From Mycobacterium sp. 852013-50091_SCH5140682 (GTDB lineage Bacteria; Actinomycetota; Actinomycetes; Mycobacteriales; Mycobacteriaceae), in assembly GCF_001665685.1 (NCBI RefSeq), contig NZ_LZTB01000012.1, positions 1 to 64,000 on the forward strand: a stretch of 64,000 nt of DNA, read 5' to 3'. Numbering within the stretch: the first letter of the stretch is position 1; each line of letters starts with the position of its first letter. Of the stretch, positions 30,747 to 39,457 are shown one piece after another. Position numbers and translations under genes: made by a program. The notes beneath the pieces were generated by a model that worked only from the letters and a program-made list of their open reading frames with translations, made no database searches and had not been told where the DNA came from.

Positions 30747-32255
30747 CTACCGGCCCAGCATGGCGTCGTACAAGCCGACCACGGCCAGCGCCACCGGGAT
30801 GAGCGCACCCACCGCGATGTAGCCGACGTAGTCCAACAGCAGTTCCAGCCGGTGCCGCGGCGCAGGTACGCGGGTGGTCGCCAGCACGCCGGTCACCGCG
30901 CCGCCGACGAGAAGAGTCCCCAGTGCGACCAGCCCGACGATTGTGGCGGGCAGCGATCCGAAGGTCGCCGCCGTGATTGCCCCCGACACGACCACCACCA
31001 CACCGAAGATGAGCAGCGCGGCTTGCTCGGCGGTGCTGCGCGCCGTACGCAGCTGTAGGGCAAAGACGATGCCGCACAGCATCGTAAAGGCCAGTGCCAC
31101 CACATCGATCGACGTGTGCGCCAGCATCTGCGCGCCCACCGCCAATGCGGCCCCCGCTGCGGTATACAGCCCGCACCGCACTGCGGCCGCTTCCCGGCCG
31201 CGCCGCAGCACCTCATCGGCGCCGGGGACGGTGTCGGCGAGCTCGAGATCCGGCCCGCTACGGCCTCGTGCGATGTTGAAAGGATCGGCGAACTGGTCGT
31301 TCGGCGCCGGGCCATCGGCCTTGACGCGCACCACGAATCGGTCCCAACCGCGCGTGAGCCAGGGCACCCAGAAGGCCAACGCCAGCGCCGCCAGGCACAC
31401 CGCCACCCACAGTTGGCGGTCCGGGATCGCCAATCCCGTACGGAGCGCCCACGCGGCGCCCACCAGCGCCGCGAAACCTCCGCCGGCCAGGGATCCCCAT
31501 CGCCCGGTGCCGATCAACCGGTAACAGCCGTAGTTCAATGCCAGAATGCCCGCACAGCACGCCACGGGACCCCAGCCGTCGACACCGGCGAACACGGCCC
31601 ACAGCGCCCCGAAACCGAGAAGCATTGCCGCCCAGCCGAAACAGGCTGCGATCGGGTCCCAGTGGTAGATCCGTCGGGCCACCGTAGCGCCCGCCACCAG
31701 GGCCAGCCCGCCAGCCACATCCAACCCGACGATGACGGCGTGCCGCTCGGCGAACCGCGGGTCGACCGACATCCACACCAGTACCCCGACGCAGGCATAC
31801 AGGGCGACGATCGCCATCACGGCCGCCGAAGCCGGTCCCCATGCCGCCGATGCGGCCCGATTGAGTTGCGCGGCGGCATCGACCACATCGTCGTACAGGG
31901 CCGGCGGGTGCAGCGTCCGCTGCGCACTCAGGTAGAGCATGTCTCCGTGCCGGACCCCCGCGTCGCGCAAGGTGACATCGGCGGGCAGCGCCGCCCCGGC
32001 GGCGGTGTGTAGCACGGTGCGTGACGTCAGCTCAGGGCCCGCCGCGGCGGGTTCGTCATCCGTGCGCTCGCGCTGGGCGATGAGCCGCGCGAGATACGGT
32101 GCGACGTCGGCTATCCTGACGTCGGCAGGCAAGGTGATGTCGAGCTGAGTGCTCCCGCCGAACACCGCGACGCGCAGGTGCTCGGGTACGGGTGACACCG
32201 TTCGGATCGGGGTGAGTTCATCGACGCCGGTGGGCCGGTTCCGCGGGGTGTTCAC
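30747..32255 (-). CDS. eccD: EccD, type VII secretion membrane channel protein (copy A)
   Basis: 502 residues from GTG 32255, in a GTGA overlap with eccC. Residues about 25-125 are the ubiquitin-like cytoplasmic domain (LRVAVFGGSTQLDITLPADVRIADVAPYLARL ... VRHGDMLYLS), followed by about eleven membrane helices ending in YVGYIAVGALIPVALAVVGLYDAML. In solved ESX-3/ESX-5 complexes EccD is a dimer in each protomer and forms the membrane vestibule. Here a second, different eccD is present at 36356-37846. This copy is in the minus-strand unit eccC-eccD-mycP. Confidence 0.93.
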   Translation of the reverse strand: MNTPRNRPTGVDELTPIRTVSPVPEHLRVAVFGGSTQLDITLPADVRIADVAPYLARLIAQRERTDDEPAAAGPELTSRTVLHTAAGAALPADVTLRDAGVRHGDMLYLSAQRTLHPPALYDDVVDAAAQLNRAASAAWGPASAAVMAIVALYACVGVLVWMSVDPRFAERHAVIVGLDVAGGLALVAGATVARRIYHWDPIAACFGWAAMLLGFGALWAVFAGVDGWGPVACCAGILALNYGCYRLIGTGRWGSLAGGGFAALVGAAWALRTGLAIPDRQLWVAVCLAALALAFWVPWLTRGWDRFVVRVKADGPAPNDQFADPFNIARGRSGPDLELADTVPGADEVLRRGREAAAVRCGLYTAAGAALAVGAQMLAHTSIDVVALAFTMLCGIVFALQLRTARSTAEQAALLIFGVVVVVSGAITAATFGSLPATIVGLVALGTLLVGGAVTGVLATTRVPAPRHRLELLLDYVGYIAVGALIPVALAVVGLYDAMLGR

Positions 32256-35200
32256 AGGTCGGCCATCCGGGACAACTGGATGACGCCGCCGGGCATGGTC
32301 CGCGAGACCAGGTAGCCGCGTCCGGGCGGCATGTCGGTGGGCTTGACCCCGCCGAACAACGTGCCCTCCTCACGCGAACCACTCATGATGAGTGCGTTGC
32401 AGGACAGGTCTTTGAGCCTGCCCAGGAACGGATCGAAGATGGCCCGCCCGGCCCCACCACTGCGCCTGGTCACCACCACCCGCAACCCGATATCGCGTGC
32501 TTGCGTGAGGAATTCGGCGATCGGGGCCAGGAGATGGTTCATCGTGCTGACCGCGACGAGGTCGTAGTCGTCGATCAGAACGTAGAGATCCGGTCCGGAC
32601 CACCACGACCGGTCCCGCAGCTGCTGCTGGGTGATGTCCGCCGGTGGCAGCCGTTGCTGCAGGGTCTCGGCGACGCTCATCATGAGTTCACCGCAGGACT
32701 GTGCGGACGTCGCGTAGCCTGCGAGGTGATCGGTCTCCACGGCACCGAGCAAAGACCGGCGGTAGTCGACCAGATAGATCTTGGCCTGTTCGGGCGAACT
32801 GTTCTCCAGCACACCCTGCGCGACCGTGCGCAGGAAGTTGGTCTTGCCGGACTGTACGTCGGCGAGCGCGACGAAGTGCGGCTGGGCCTCGAAATCGACG
32901 ACAACGGGCGCCAGTTCGGCTTCGTCGATACCGATCGCGATGCGGCCGTGCCCGAGCAGACCACGCTGCGCGGCCGCCTGGACCACCGGCGCGCGCTCGA
33001 GGTCATGCGGCAACATCCGCACTGGCGGTGCCGACCGGTCGCCGTAGTGCGCCGCGATCGCATCGGCCGCGCGGGCCACGCCGTCGGGCAGATCGTCCAC
33101 CGTCGAGCTCGAGTCCAGTCGGGGCAGACCGATGAGCAGATGCAGCTTGTCTCGCGAGACCCCGCGGCCCGGCACCCCGATCGGCACCAGTTCGGCCACC
33201 TTGCGCCCCATTTCACTGTCGATGGGGTCGCCGAGCCGTAGCTCCACGCGGGTGCCGAGCATGTCCTTGACCGCGGGCCGAATCTCCATCCACCGGGTCG
33301 CCGACACCGCGAGGTGGATGCCGTACGAGAGACCCTGCACCGCCAGCGACTGCAACTGCGGTTCCAGGAACTCGAAGTCGCTGCGAATCGAACTCCAGCC
33401 GTCGACCACCAGGACCACGTCGCCGAACGGGTCGGCCGCCAACGGGTCACGGGCCGCCTCGGCCGCCGGCAGGTCCGCCAAAGCGGCTTTGCGCCTGCGG
33501 TATTCGCGCATCGATTCGATGTTTGCCGCGCGGAACAGGGCCTCCCGTCGGCGAAGCAGACTGGTCATCTCGGCCACCGTGCGGCGGATCCGGTCGGCGT
33601 CCAGCCGGCCGGCGACCGACCCCACGTGCGGCAGCCGGGACAGGCCGGCCAGGGTGCCGCCGCCGAAATCCAAGCAGTAGAACTGCAGTTGCTCGGGGAT
33701 GTGAGTCGCAGCGGCGGCCATCATCAGGGTGCGCAGCGTCGTCGACTTCCCGGACTGCGGGCCGCCCGCCACCACGAAGTTGCCCTCGGCCCCGGACAGG
33801 TCGACCGTGAGTACGTCGCGGCGCTGATCGTACGGCCGGTCGATGATGCCCAGTGGCATGCTCAACCGCCCGTTGACATTCAGTGGCGAGTTCCAGTCGG
33901 CGCTGGGCAGCAGCTCGTTGATCGCCGGGCTCTCGTCCAGCGGCGGCAACCACACTTCGTGCGCCGGCCTGCCGTGCCCGGTGAGCCGGCCGACCACCAC
34001 GTCGAGCAGGGTCGCCTTGACGGGCGCCTGATATTCGCCCTCGTCGACGGCCTCGAGTTCGGTGATCAGCGGTTCAGGGTCAGCGACGACCGGTGCCGCG
34101 GTGAACAGTCGGGGGCGTTGGCCACGCCCGACGCGTGGCCGGTGTGTTACCGCCCGCGGCTTCACGTATTCGCCTGACACGTAACAGGTGTTGAATCGCG
34201 TCGGCTCGTCGGCGTCACACTTGAGGAATGCCGAACCGGGCACGCTGGGCAGATGGTAGGCGTCCGGTACACCCAGGACACTGCGGGATTCGCCTGCCGA
34301 GAACGTCTTGAGGCCGATGCGATAGGACAGATGCGAATCCAGCCCGCGCAGCTTGCCTTCCTCGAGACGTTGCGAGGCCAGCAGCAGATGGATGTGCAAC
34401 GACCGGCCCAGCCGGCCGATCATCACGAACAGCTCTGCGAAATCCGGCTTTTGGGACAACAGCTCGGAGAACTCGTCGACGACGATGAACAGCGCAGGCA
34501 GCGGATCCAGGTCAGCGCCGTTGGCACGGGCCCGCTCGTATTCGGTGACGTTGGGGAAGTTGCCCGCCGCCCGCAGCAGCTCCTGGCGGCGGTTCATCTC
34601 GCCTGCCAGCGCATCCTGCATACGGTCGACCATGGTCAGCTCGTCCTCGAGGTTGGTGATCACCGCCGCGACGTGCGGTGCCGCGTCCAGGCCGAGAAAC
34701 GTTGCACCACCCTTGAAGTCGACGAGGACCAGGTTGAGCACCTCCGGGGAATGCGACGTGATCATCGCCAGCACCAGGGTGCGCAAGAACTCTGACTTAC
34801 CCGAGCCGGTGGCACCGATACACAGGCCGTGCGGCCCCATGCCGCCCTCGGCGGACTCCTTGATGTCGAGTTCCAGCGGCTGCCCGTTGGGTGTGTATCC
34901 GATCGGCACCCGCAAACGCTCGCGCGGGGAACGTTTGCGCCACACCTCTTCCGGAACGATGTCAGCCGCGTCGGGAATATTGAGCAGCGTCATCAGGCCC
35001 GGGTCGGTGGCCCGGTTCTCCGACTCGAGGCTGACGATGTGGGCGGCGTTGGCAGGCCGGTACCGACCGATACCCCGCGCGCTCGCCTCCGCTTCGGCGA
35101 TGCTCAATCGGTCAGGGGTGGCGAACCGTTCGACATCGGCTGCGGTGCGGGCAGCGATCCACTCCGGCTCGACCACCAGGTGTAAGCCGCCCTTGGCCGA

Positions 35201-36268
35201 GATCTGCTGAGCGGGGGCGTTGAGGTCCAGCAGGGTGGTGTTCTCCATGCCCGCCTCGGTAGCCAACCGCTCGTCGCCTGCGACGTACCCGTCATCGAGT
35301 ACCACCACGAGATGTTTGGTGCCCTGGTTCAACGGCATGGTACGGCTGAACCGGCCGCGTTGACCCAGTTCCGCGGCCAACGCGTTCTCGAGTTCACGCA
35401 GCGAGGAGAACAGCATCCGGCAGGTGCCGAGCCCGTCGGTGGCCGTGGCGTGCTGGGTGTGTGGCAACCACTTCATCCACTGCCAGTTTTCGCCGTCCGG
35501 ATTGGCGGTCACCACGGCGATCATCACATGTTCCGGTCCGTGGAATGCGGCCAGTTCCAACAGCATCGAACGCACCAGCTGGCGGGTGAGTGCCAGCTCG
35601 CCGTCGAAGTCCACGACAGGGAAGGCCCGCAGCGATACCGCCGTCGGCATGGCGTGGGCTACCGAGTGGGTGCGGACGAAGCGGCGCAGCGCCACCGTGG
35701 ACACCGGCTCGAGGTCCTCGGCGGGGCCCGTCTCGGGTGCCAGCAACCGAGTGGCCAATCGGTGGGTGCCGATGCCGAGCCGGACATGGCAGAAGTCGCT
35801 GTCGGCCGGGCGCCGCTCCCACATGCGCCTGGTGCCGACGACATCCGGTAGCGAGCGCGGATCTGGATGGCTCCATTCCAGCGCCCGACGCTGTTCGTCG
35901 GCAGTCTTCTCGGCGTCGTCGCGCAGATTCGACAGGTATCGGAAGTAGTCCTTGCGCTCCTCATTGAGTTCTGCTGCGGCCTTGCCGGAGCGCCCGCCGC
36001 CGCCCATGAACATCCCGACCATGGAGAGCACCATCATCATCGGGAACATCATCATCATCGGGTTGGTGGCCATGCTGCGACCGCCGACGGTGAACATCAG
36101 CGCAATCATGCCGACCACCGCGATCACCATGACCACGGGCAGCAGCCGCATCAGCACATTGCCCGGAATCACGCGCGGTACCTCGGGCGGCGCCTGAAGA
36201 TTGACCTCGCCGCCCGGCATCCGCGGCGCCGCAACGCGCGCGCGACGAACGAAACCCTGTGTCCCCAC
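32252..36268 (-). CDS. eccC: EccC, fused FtsK/SpoIIIE-type ATPase motor of the ESX system
   Basis: About 1338 residues from GTG 36268, chosen over TTG 36271 because of spacing to AGGGGA. Two N-terminal membrane helices (about 40-90, including a striking Met-rich run MMMMFPMMM) and a stalk domain precede three FtsK-like ATPase domains with P-loops GATGSGKS (about residue 482), GGPQSGKS (about 832) and ADVQSGKT (about 1134). The first domain has a complete Walker B (LFIVVDEF). The protein is a single chain, unlike ESX-1 where EccC is split in two. It recognises substrates and powers export. Confidence 0.95.
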   Translation of the reverse strand: MGTQGFVRRARVAAPRMPGGEVNLQAPPEVPRVIPGNVLMRLLPVVMVIAVVGMIALMFTVGGRSMATNPMMMMFPMMMVLSMVGMFMGGGGRSGKAAAELNEERKDYFRYLSNLRDDAEKTADEQRRALEWSHPDPRSLPDVVGTRRMWERRPADSDFCHVRLGIGTHRLATRLLAPETGPAEDLEPVSTVALRRFVRTHSVAHAMPTAVSLRAFPVVDFDGELALTRQLVRSMLLELAAFHGPEHVMIAVVTANPDGENWQWMKWLPHTQHATATDGLGTCRMLFSSLRELENALAAELGQRGRFSRTMPLNQGTKHLVVVLDDGYVAGDERLATEAGMENTTLLDLNAPAQQISAKGGLHLVVEPEWIAARTAADVERFATPDRLSIAEAEASARGIGRYRPANAAHIVSLESENRATDPGLMTLLNIPDAADIVPEEVWRKRSPRERLRVPIGYTPNGQPLELDIKESAEGGMGPHGLCIGATGSGKSEFLRTLVLAMITSHSPEVLNLVLVDFKGGATFLGLDAAPHVAAVITNLEDELTMVDRMQDALAGEMNRRQELLRAAGNFPNVTEYERARANGADLDPLPALFIVVDEFSELLSQKPDFAELFVMIGRLGRSLHIHLLLASQRLEEGKLRGLDSHLSYRIGLKTFSAGESRSVLGVPDAYHLPSVPGSAFLKCDADEPTRFNTCYVSGEYVKPRAVTHRPRVGRGQRPRLFTAAPVVADPEPLITELEAVDEGEYQAPVKATLLDVVVGRLTGHGRPAHEVWLPPLDESPAINELLPSADWNSPLNVNGRLSMPLGIIDRPYDQRRDVLTVDLSGAEGNFVVAGGPQSGKSTTLRTLMMAAAATHIPEQLQFYCLDFGGGTLAGLSRLPHVGSVAGRLDADRIRRTVAEMTSLLRRREALFRAANIESMREYRRRKAALADLPAAEAARDPLAADPFGDVVLVVDGWSSIRSDFEFLEPQLQSLAVQGLSYGIHLAVSATRWMEIRPAVKDMLGTRVELRLGDPIDSEMGRKVAELVPIGVPGRGVSRDKLHLLIGLPRLDSSSTVDDLPDGVARAADAIAAHYGDRSAPPVRMLPHDLERAPVVQAAAQRGLLGHGRIAIGIDEAELAPVVVDFEAQPHFVALADVQSGKTNFLRTVAQGVLENSSPEQAKIYLVDYRRSLLGAVETDHLAGYATSAQSCGELMMSVAETLQQRLPPADITQQQLRDRSWWSGPDLYVLIDDYDLVAVSTMNHLLAPIAEFLTQARDIGLRVVVTRRSGGAGRAIFDPFLGRLKDLSCNALIMSGSREEGTLFGGVKPTDMPPGRGYLVSRTMPGGVIQLSRMADL

Positions 36269-36355
36269 CAACGTCCCCTGCTGCCAAGCGAAATTCTGCA
36301 GCTGCTAGTTTCCAGACATCACCATACTGACCGCGCGAAGAATGGGTCGCCTCTG

Positions 36356-37846
36356 ATGACCTCACCGTCCCCACTTCCGCTACCGCAGGCGGATCTGGAG
36401 TTTCCGCCGGGCGTACAGCACTCCGGTCTGCTCAGGGTGACGGTTCTGATCGGCGGTTTGAGGCTCGACATGGGATTGCCCGGCGACATCGAAATCGCCA
36501 GCTACATAGACGATCTGCTCGATATTGCAGCCGGCGAACTGTCCGCCCGCGGGCCCGGTGACACGCGGTTCGACGTGGCCGCCGACCGGTGGAGTCTCGC
36601 GCCCCTCGGCGGTGCGGTGATCGACCCGGAGCATTCTTTGACGTCGGCCGATGTCTACGACGGCGACGTGCTGATCCTACGCGGCACGTCGACGGCGTCG
36701 GTGCCGATGTTGTTCGACGACGTCCGGCGCGACGGGTCATCGCCGCCCGCGCTGCGGTGGTTGCGGACGCACCGAACGTCGTTGGCTGCGTTTGGTATTG
36801 CGTTTGTCGCAGCGGTGGTGTGGGCTTGCCTGTTGCCTGGGCTGGCCCTGGGCCTCGGCGCTGCCGCGGCCACTCTGGGCATCGGGTTGATGTTCGTCGC
36901 AGCCGGTTGCGTATCGTCTCGAAGCACTGAAGCGCTGTTGCCGTCGATCGCTTTGCCGCTCATCGCAATTCCATTGTTGTTCATCGGATCGTTGTGCATT
37001 GTTCCGAATGGTTTTGCCGTTCCGGCACTTCCGATGGCGTTTGCGGTGATCGCCCTGGCCGCACAGCTGGCCCTGCAGATCTGCCGGACCGGTCATGTGT
37101 TTCACACCTTCGTGATCGCCCTGGCGGTGCTCGGTGGGTTCATCTCGGTGGTCGTCAACGTGTGGCACCCGCAGGCCCGGGTGCTCGGTGCCGCGGTGAC
37201 CACGGTCGCGGTGGTGGCCTTGTACCTCGCGCCGCGGGTCACCATTCTGCTGGCCCGGTTGCCACTGCCACGCGTCCCGACGGCCGGAGAACCGCTCGAC
37301 GACATCGAAACCCACGGCGGCATCGCCGTCGAAGGCGTCGGGGCGGTGGGTTTACAGACGATTCCCACCGAAGAGCACCTGCTCGAGCGGGTCAGGCTCG
37401 CCAATGACTATCTCACCGGAATTCTGATCAGCGCCGGGCTGACTGCCGTGTTCGGTTGTTACCTGGCACTGGACAACTCCGGCGGGTTCTCCTGGCAGGG
37501 CCCGGTATTCGCGGTGGCGGTGGCGACGGCGTTGTGCCTGCGTGGTCGCACCCACCATGACCTCGTCCAATCCGCCACACTGATCTCTTCCGGGCTGGGC
37601 ATCGCCGTGCTGTTGATCGTCCAGACCGCGGCCCAAGCGCACGACTGGCAGATCCAGAGCGGGTTCGCGGCTGTGGCATTGGCAGCCCTGTCCGTGCTGT
37701 GCGGAATCGTCGCGCCGCGTCTGGAGTTCTCGCCGGTCATGCGGCGGTGGGTGGAACTGGCGGAGTACCTGGCGATCGCGCTGGTGGTCCCGTTGTGCTT
37801 CTGGATCGTGGGCTTGTACTCGTATGTCCGGGAGTTGCGGCTGTAG
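36356..37846 (+). CDS. eccD: EccD, second copy (copy B)
   Basis: 496 residues from ATG 36356. The N-terminal ubiquitin-like domain (LRVTVLIGGLRLDMGLPGDIEIASYIDDLLDIAAG ... DVYDGDVLILRG) is followed by about eleven membrane helices ending WVELAEYLAIALVVPLCFWIVGLYSYVREL. It has the same domain order and length as copy A, but the two differ at most positions by eye. It is divergent from eccC across an 87-base gap and ends 3 bases before the convergent eccB. No frameshift or missing segment is visible, so both copies look functional. A heterodimer of the two EccD proteins is an inference. Confidence 0.92.
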   Translation: MTSPSPLPLPQADLEFPPGVQHSGLLRVTVLIGGLRLDMGLPGDIEIASYIDDLLDIAAGELSARGPGDTRFDVAADRWSLAPLGGAVIDPEHSLTSADVYDGDVLILRGTSTASVPMLFDDVRRDGSSPPALRWLRTHRTSLAAFGIAFVAAVVWACLLPGLALGLGAAAATLGIGLMFVAAGCVSSRSTEALLPSIALPLIAIPLLFIGSLCIVPNGFAVPALPMAFAVIALAAQLALQICRTGHVFHTFVIALAVLGGFISVVVNVWHPQARVLGAAVTTVAVVALYLAPRVTILLARLPLPRVPTAGEPLDDIETHGGIAVEGVGAVGLQTIPTEEHLLERVRLANDYLTGILISAGLTAVFGCYLALDNSGGFSWQGPVFAVAVATALCLRGRTHHDLVQSATLISSGLGIAVLLIVQTAAQAHDWQIQSGFAAVALAALSVLCGIVAPRLEFSPVMRRWVELAEYLAIALVVPLCFWIVGLYSYVRELRL

Positions 37847-37849
37847 GCC

Positions 37850-39358
37850 TCAGGACGCCGGCACTGCGACCGCGCTGCCCGCGGTGTCGGCGGGCATACC
37901 GTCGTGAGCGATGAGCGCCGCGTCGCGGGACAGTTCCGGGCCTGCCGGCAACAACGAGATCACCGACCACGGCGCCAATTGCGGTGTGGCGCCCGGTTCT
38001 CCGTCGGGGCCACCCGAACCATGCACGCCGAGCGCCGCAGCCGCAGCCGCATCCTTGAGGTGGAAGCGCTGGCCGGTATCGGCGATGTAGAACAGCTGTC
38101 CCATGGCTTCGGCGGTGGGTTGTATGCCCACCGCTCGGACGTACTCTCCGGTGCCCGGCTTGAAGTAGACCGCATCCAGCGCAGGTCCGCTGCCATCCGC
38201 ACCGGCCAGCGGCACGGTCGCGGCGCCCTGGGGGATGGGCAGACTGCGGCCCACGATCAGCTGAGTCGCGGCGGTCGTATCGGTGGTGCTGCGGCGCCAC
38301 GTGAAGCACACCACGGGGTCGGCGCGCACGCCGGCGACGGCCGGGACAACGGTCGGGTAGTGGTCGACCGCGAGCCGTTTCACCTTGGGCACAGCGGTAA
38401 GCACTGCGGGGGACACGCTTTCAGGTTCCCGCTGCGCCGACGGGTCGCCGTATCGGATGATGTCGGCCGTCGCTGCGGTGACGGGCTGTACGCCGTCGGA
38501 CAGCACGACGTACAACTGTTCACCTGAGGTATCCGACGTCTTCACGATCGAGCCGACATGCACGGTCGTGGGCAGGGGTGCCGGTGCCGGCGCACCCGCA
38601 TCGGGCACAGTGATCGCGGTGATGGGGGCTACCAACGGAAATGCGTTGAGTAATCCCACGGATACGTCGCGCACTTCGACCGTGGTGAGGTGCAGCGCGT
38701 TCATCAGCACCGGATCGGTGATGTCGATAGGCGCCCGCACACCGTCGAACAGGAGGTAGTGCTGGTTGTCAGCACGCACGAGCGCGGCCTCCGACGCGGC
38801 CGCAACATGCGTGTCGCCGCTCAATTCCGTGGGTCCCGCGAGGACCGTCGTGCGCACCGTACGGCTCCCGGTGCCCTGCACCGCCGATGGGAACTCCGTT
38901 GTGTCACACACTGTCCAAGTGGAGTTCACCGGATCGACACCTGGTGCGATCGCGAGTGGCGCGCCGACGATGCCCACCACGGGACCGCGGTCGAGCGCAG
39001 CGAGTTTCTTGTCATCGACTACCACGGGTGCCTCACTGCTCCCGGTGATGAGGCGCGCCGATGCCAGATTGAGAACCGGATATGCGCGGTCTTCGATGCG
39101 AACGAACATGGCGCCGTTGGTCTTACTGAGCAGGATGTGCGCGTTGCCGACGGCTGGCGCGGGTTTGAAAAACGCCAGCACACCACATCCGCCGACGATG
39201 ATCGTCGCGATAACCAAACCGACCAGAAGAGAACGGGTTTGGCCCCGCATCGGATCGTGGATCATCCGGGAGTCACCACGGATCAGGGCATGCTCGAGCC
39301 GGCGCAATAAGAAGCGGTACCCGTTTACCTGCGCTCTCGTGGTGATTTGCGCCGGCAC
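37850..39358 (-). CDS. eccB: EccB, type VII secretion periplasmic core protein
   Basis: 502 residues from GTG 39358. The N-terminal family signature TTRAQVNGYRFLLRRLEHALIRGDSRM precedes one membrane helix (43-64, SLLVGLVIATIIVGGCGVLAFF) and a long extracytoplasmic part with the repeat-type LLFDGVRAPID module and the conserved cysteines in WTVCDTTEF and PVVCFTW, which form a disulphide in homologues. EccB forms the periplasmic ring that contacts MycP. It is alone on its strand, convergent to eccD copy B and divergent from eccE. Confidence 0.95.
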   Translation of the reverse strand: MPAQITTRAQVNGYRFLLRRLEHALIRGDSRMIHDPMRGQTRSLLVGLVIATIIVGGCGVLAFFKPAPAVGNAHILLSKTNGAMFVRIEDRAYPVLNLASARLITGSSEAPVVVDDKKLAALDRGPVVGIVGAPLAIAPGVDPVNSTWTVCDTTEFPSAVQGTGSRTVRTTVLAGPTELSGDTHVAAASEAALVRADNQHYLLFDGVRAPIDITDPVLMNALHLTTVEVRDVSVGLLNAFPLVAPITAITVPDAGAPAPAPLPTTVHVGSIVKTSDTSGEQLYVVLSDGVQPVTAATADIIRYGDPSAQREPESVSPAVLTAVPKVKRLAVDHYPTVVPAVAGVRADPVVCFTWRRSTTDTTAATQLIVGRSLPIPQGAATVPLAGADGSGPALDAVYFKPGTGEYVRAVGIQPTAEAMGQLFYIADTGQRFHLKDAAAAAALGVHGSGGPDGEPGATPQLAPWSVISLLPAGPELSRDAALIAHDGMPADTAGSAVAVPAS

Positions 39359-39457
39359 TCGCGTTCCCCCTGTCGGATCGGCGACCGGTGCCGACTTTAC
39401 ACTGGGCTCAACTACTTCTCACGGTGCTGCTCGACCCTGAAGACAGGACTCGTCACT

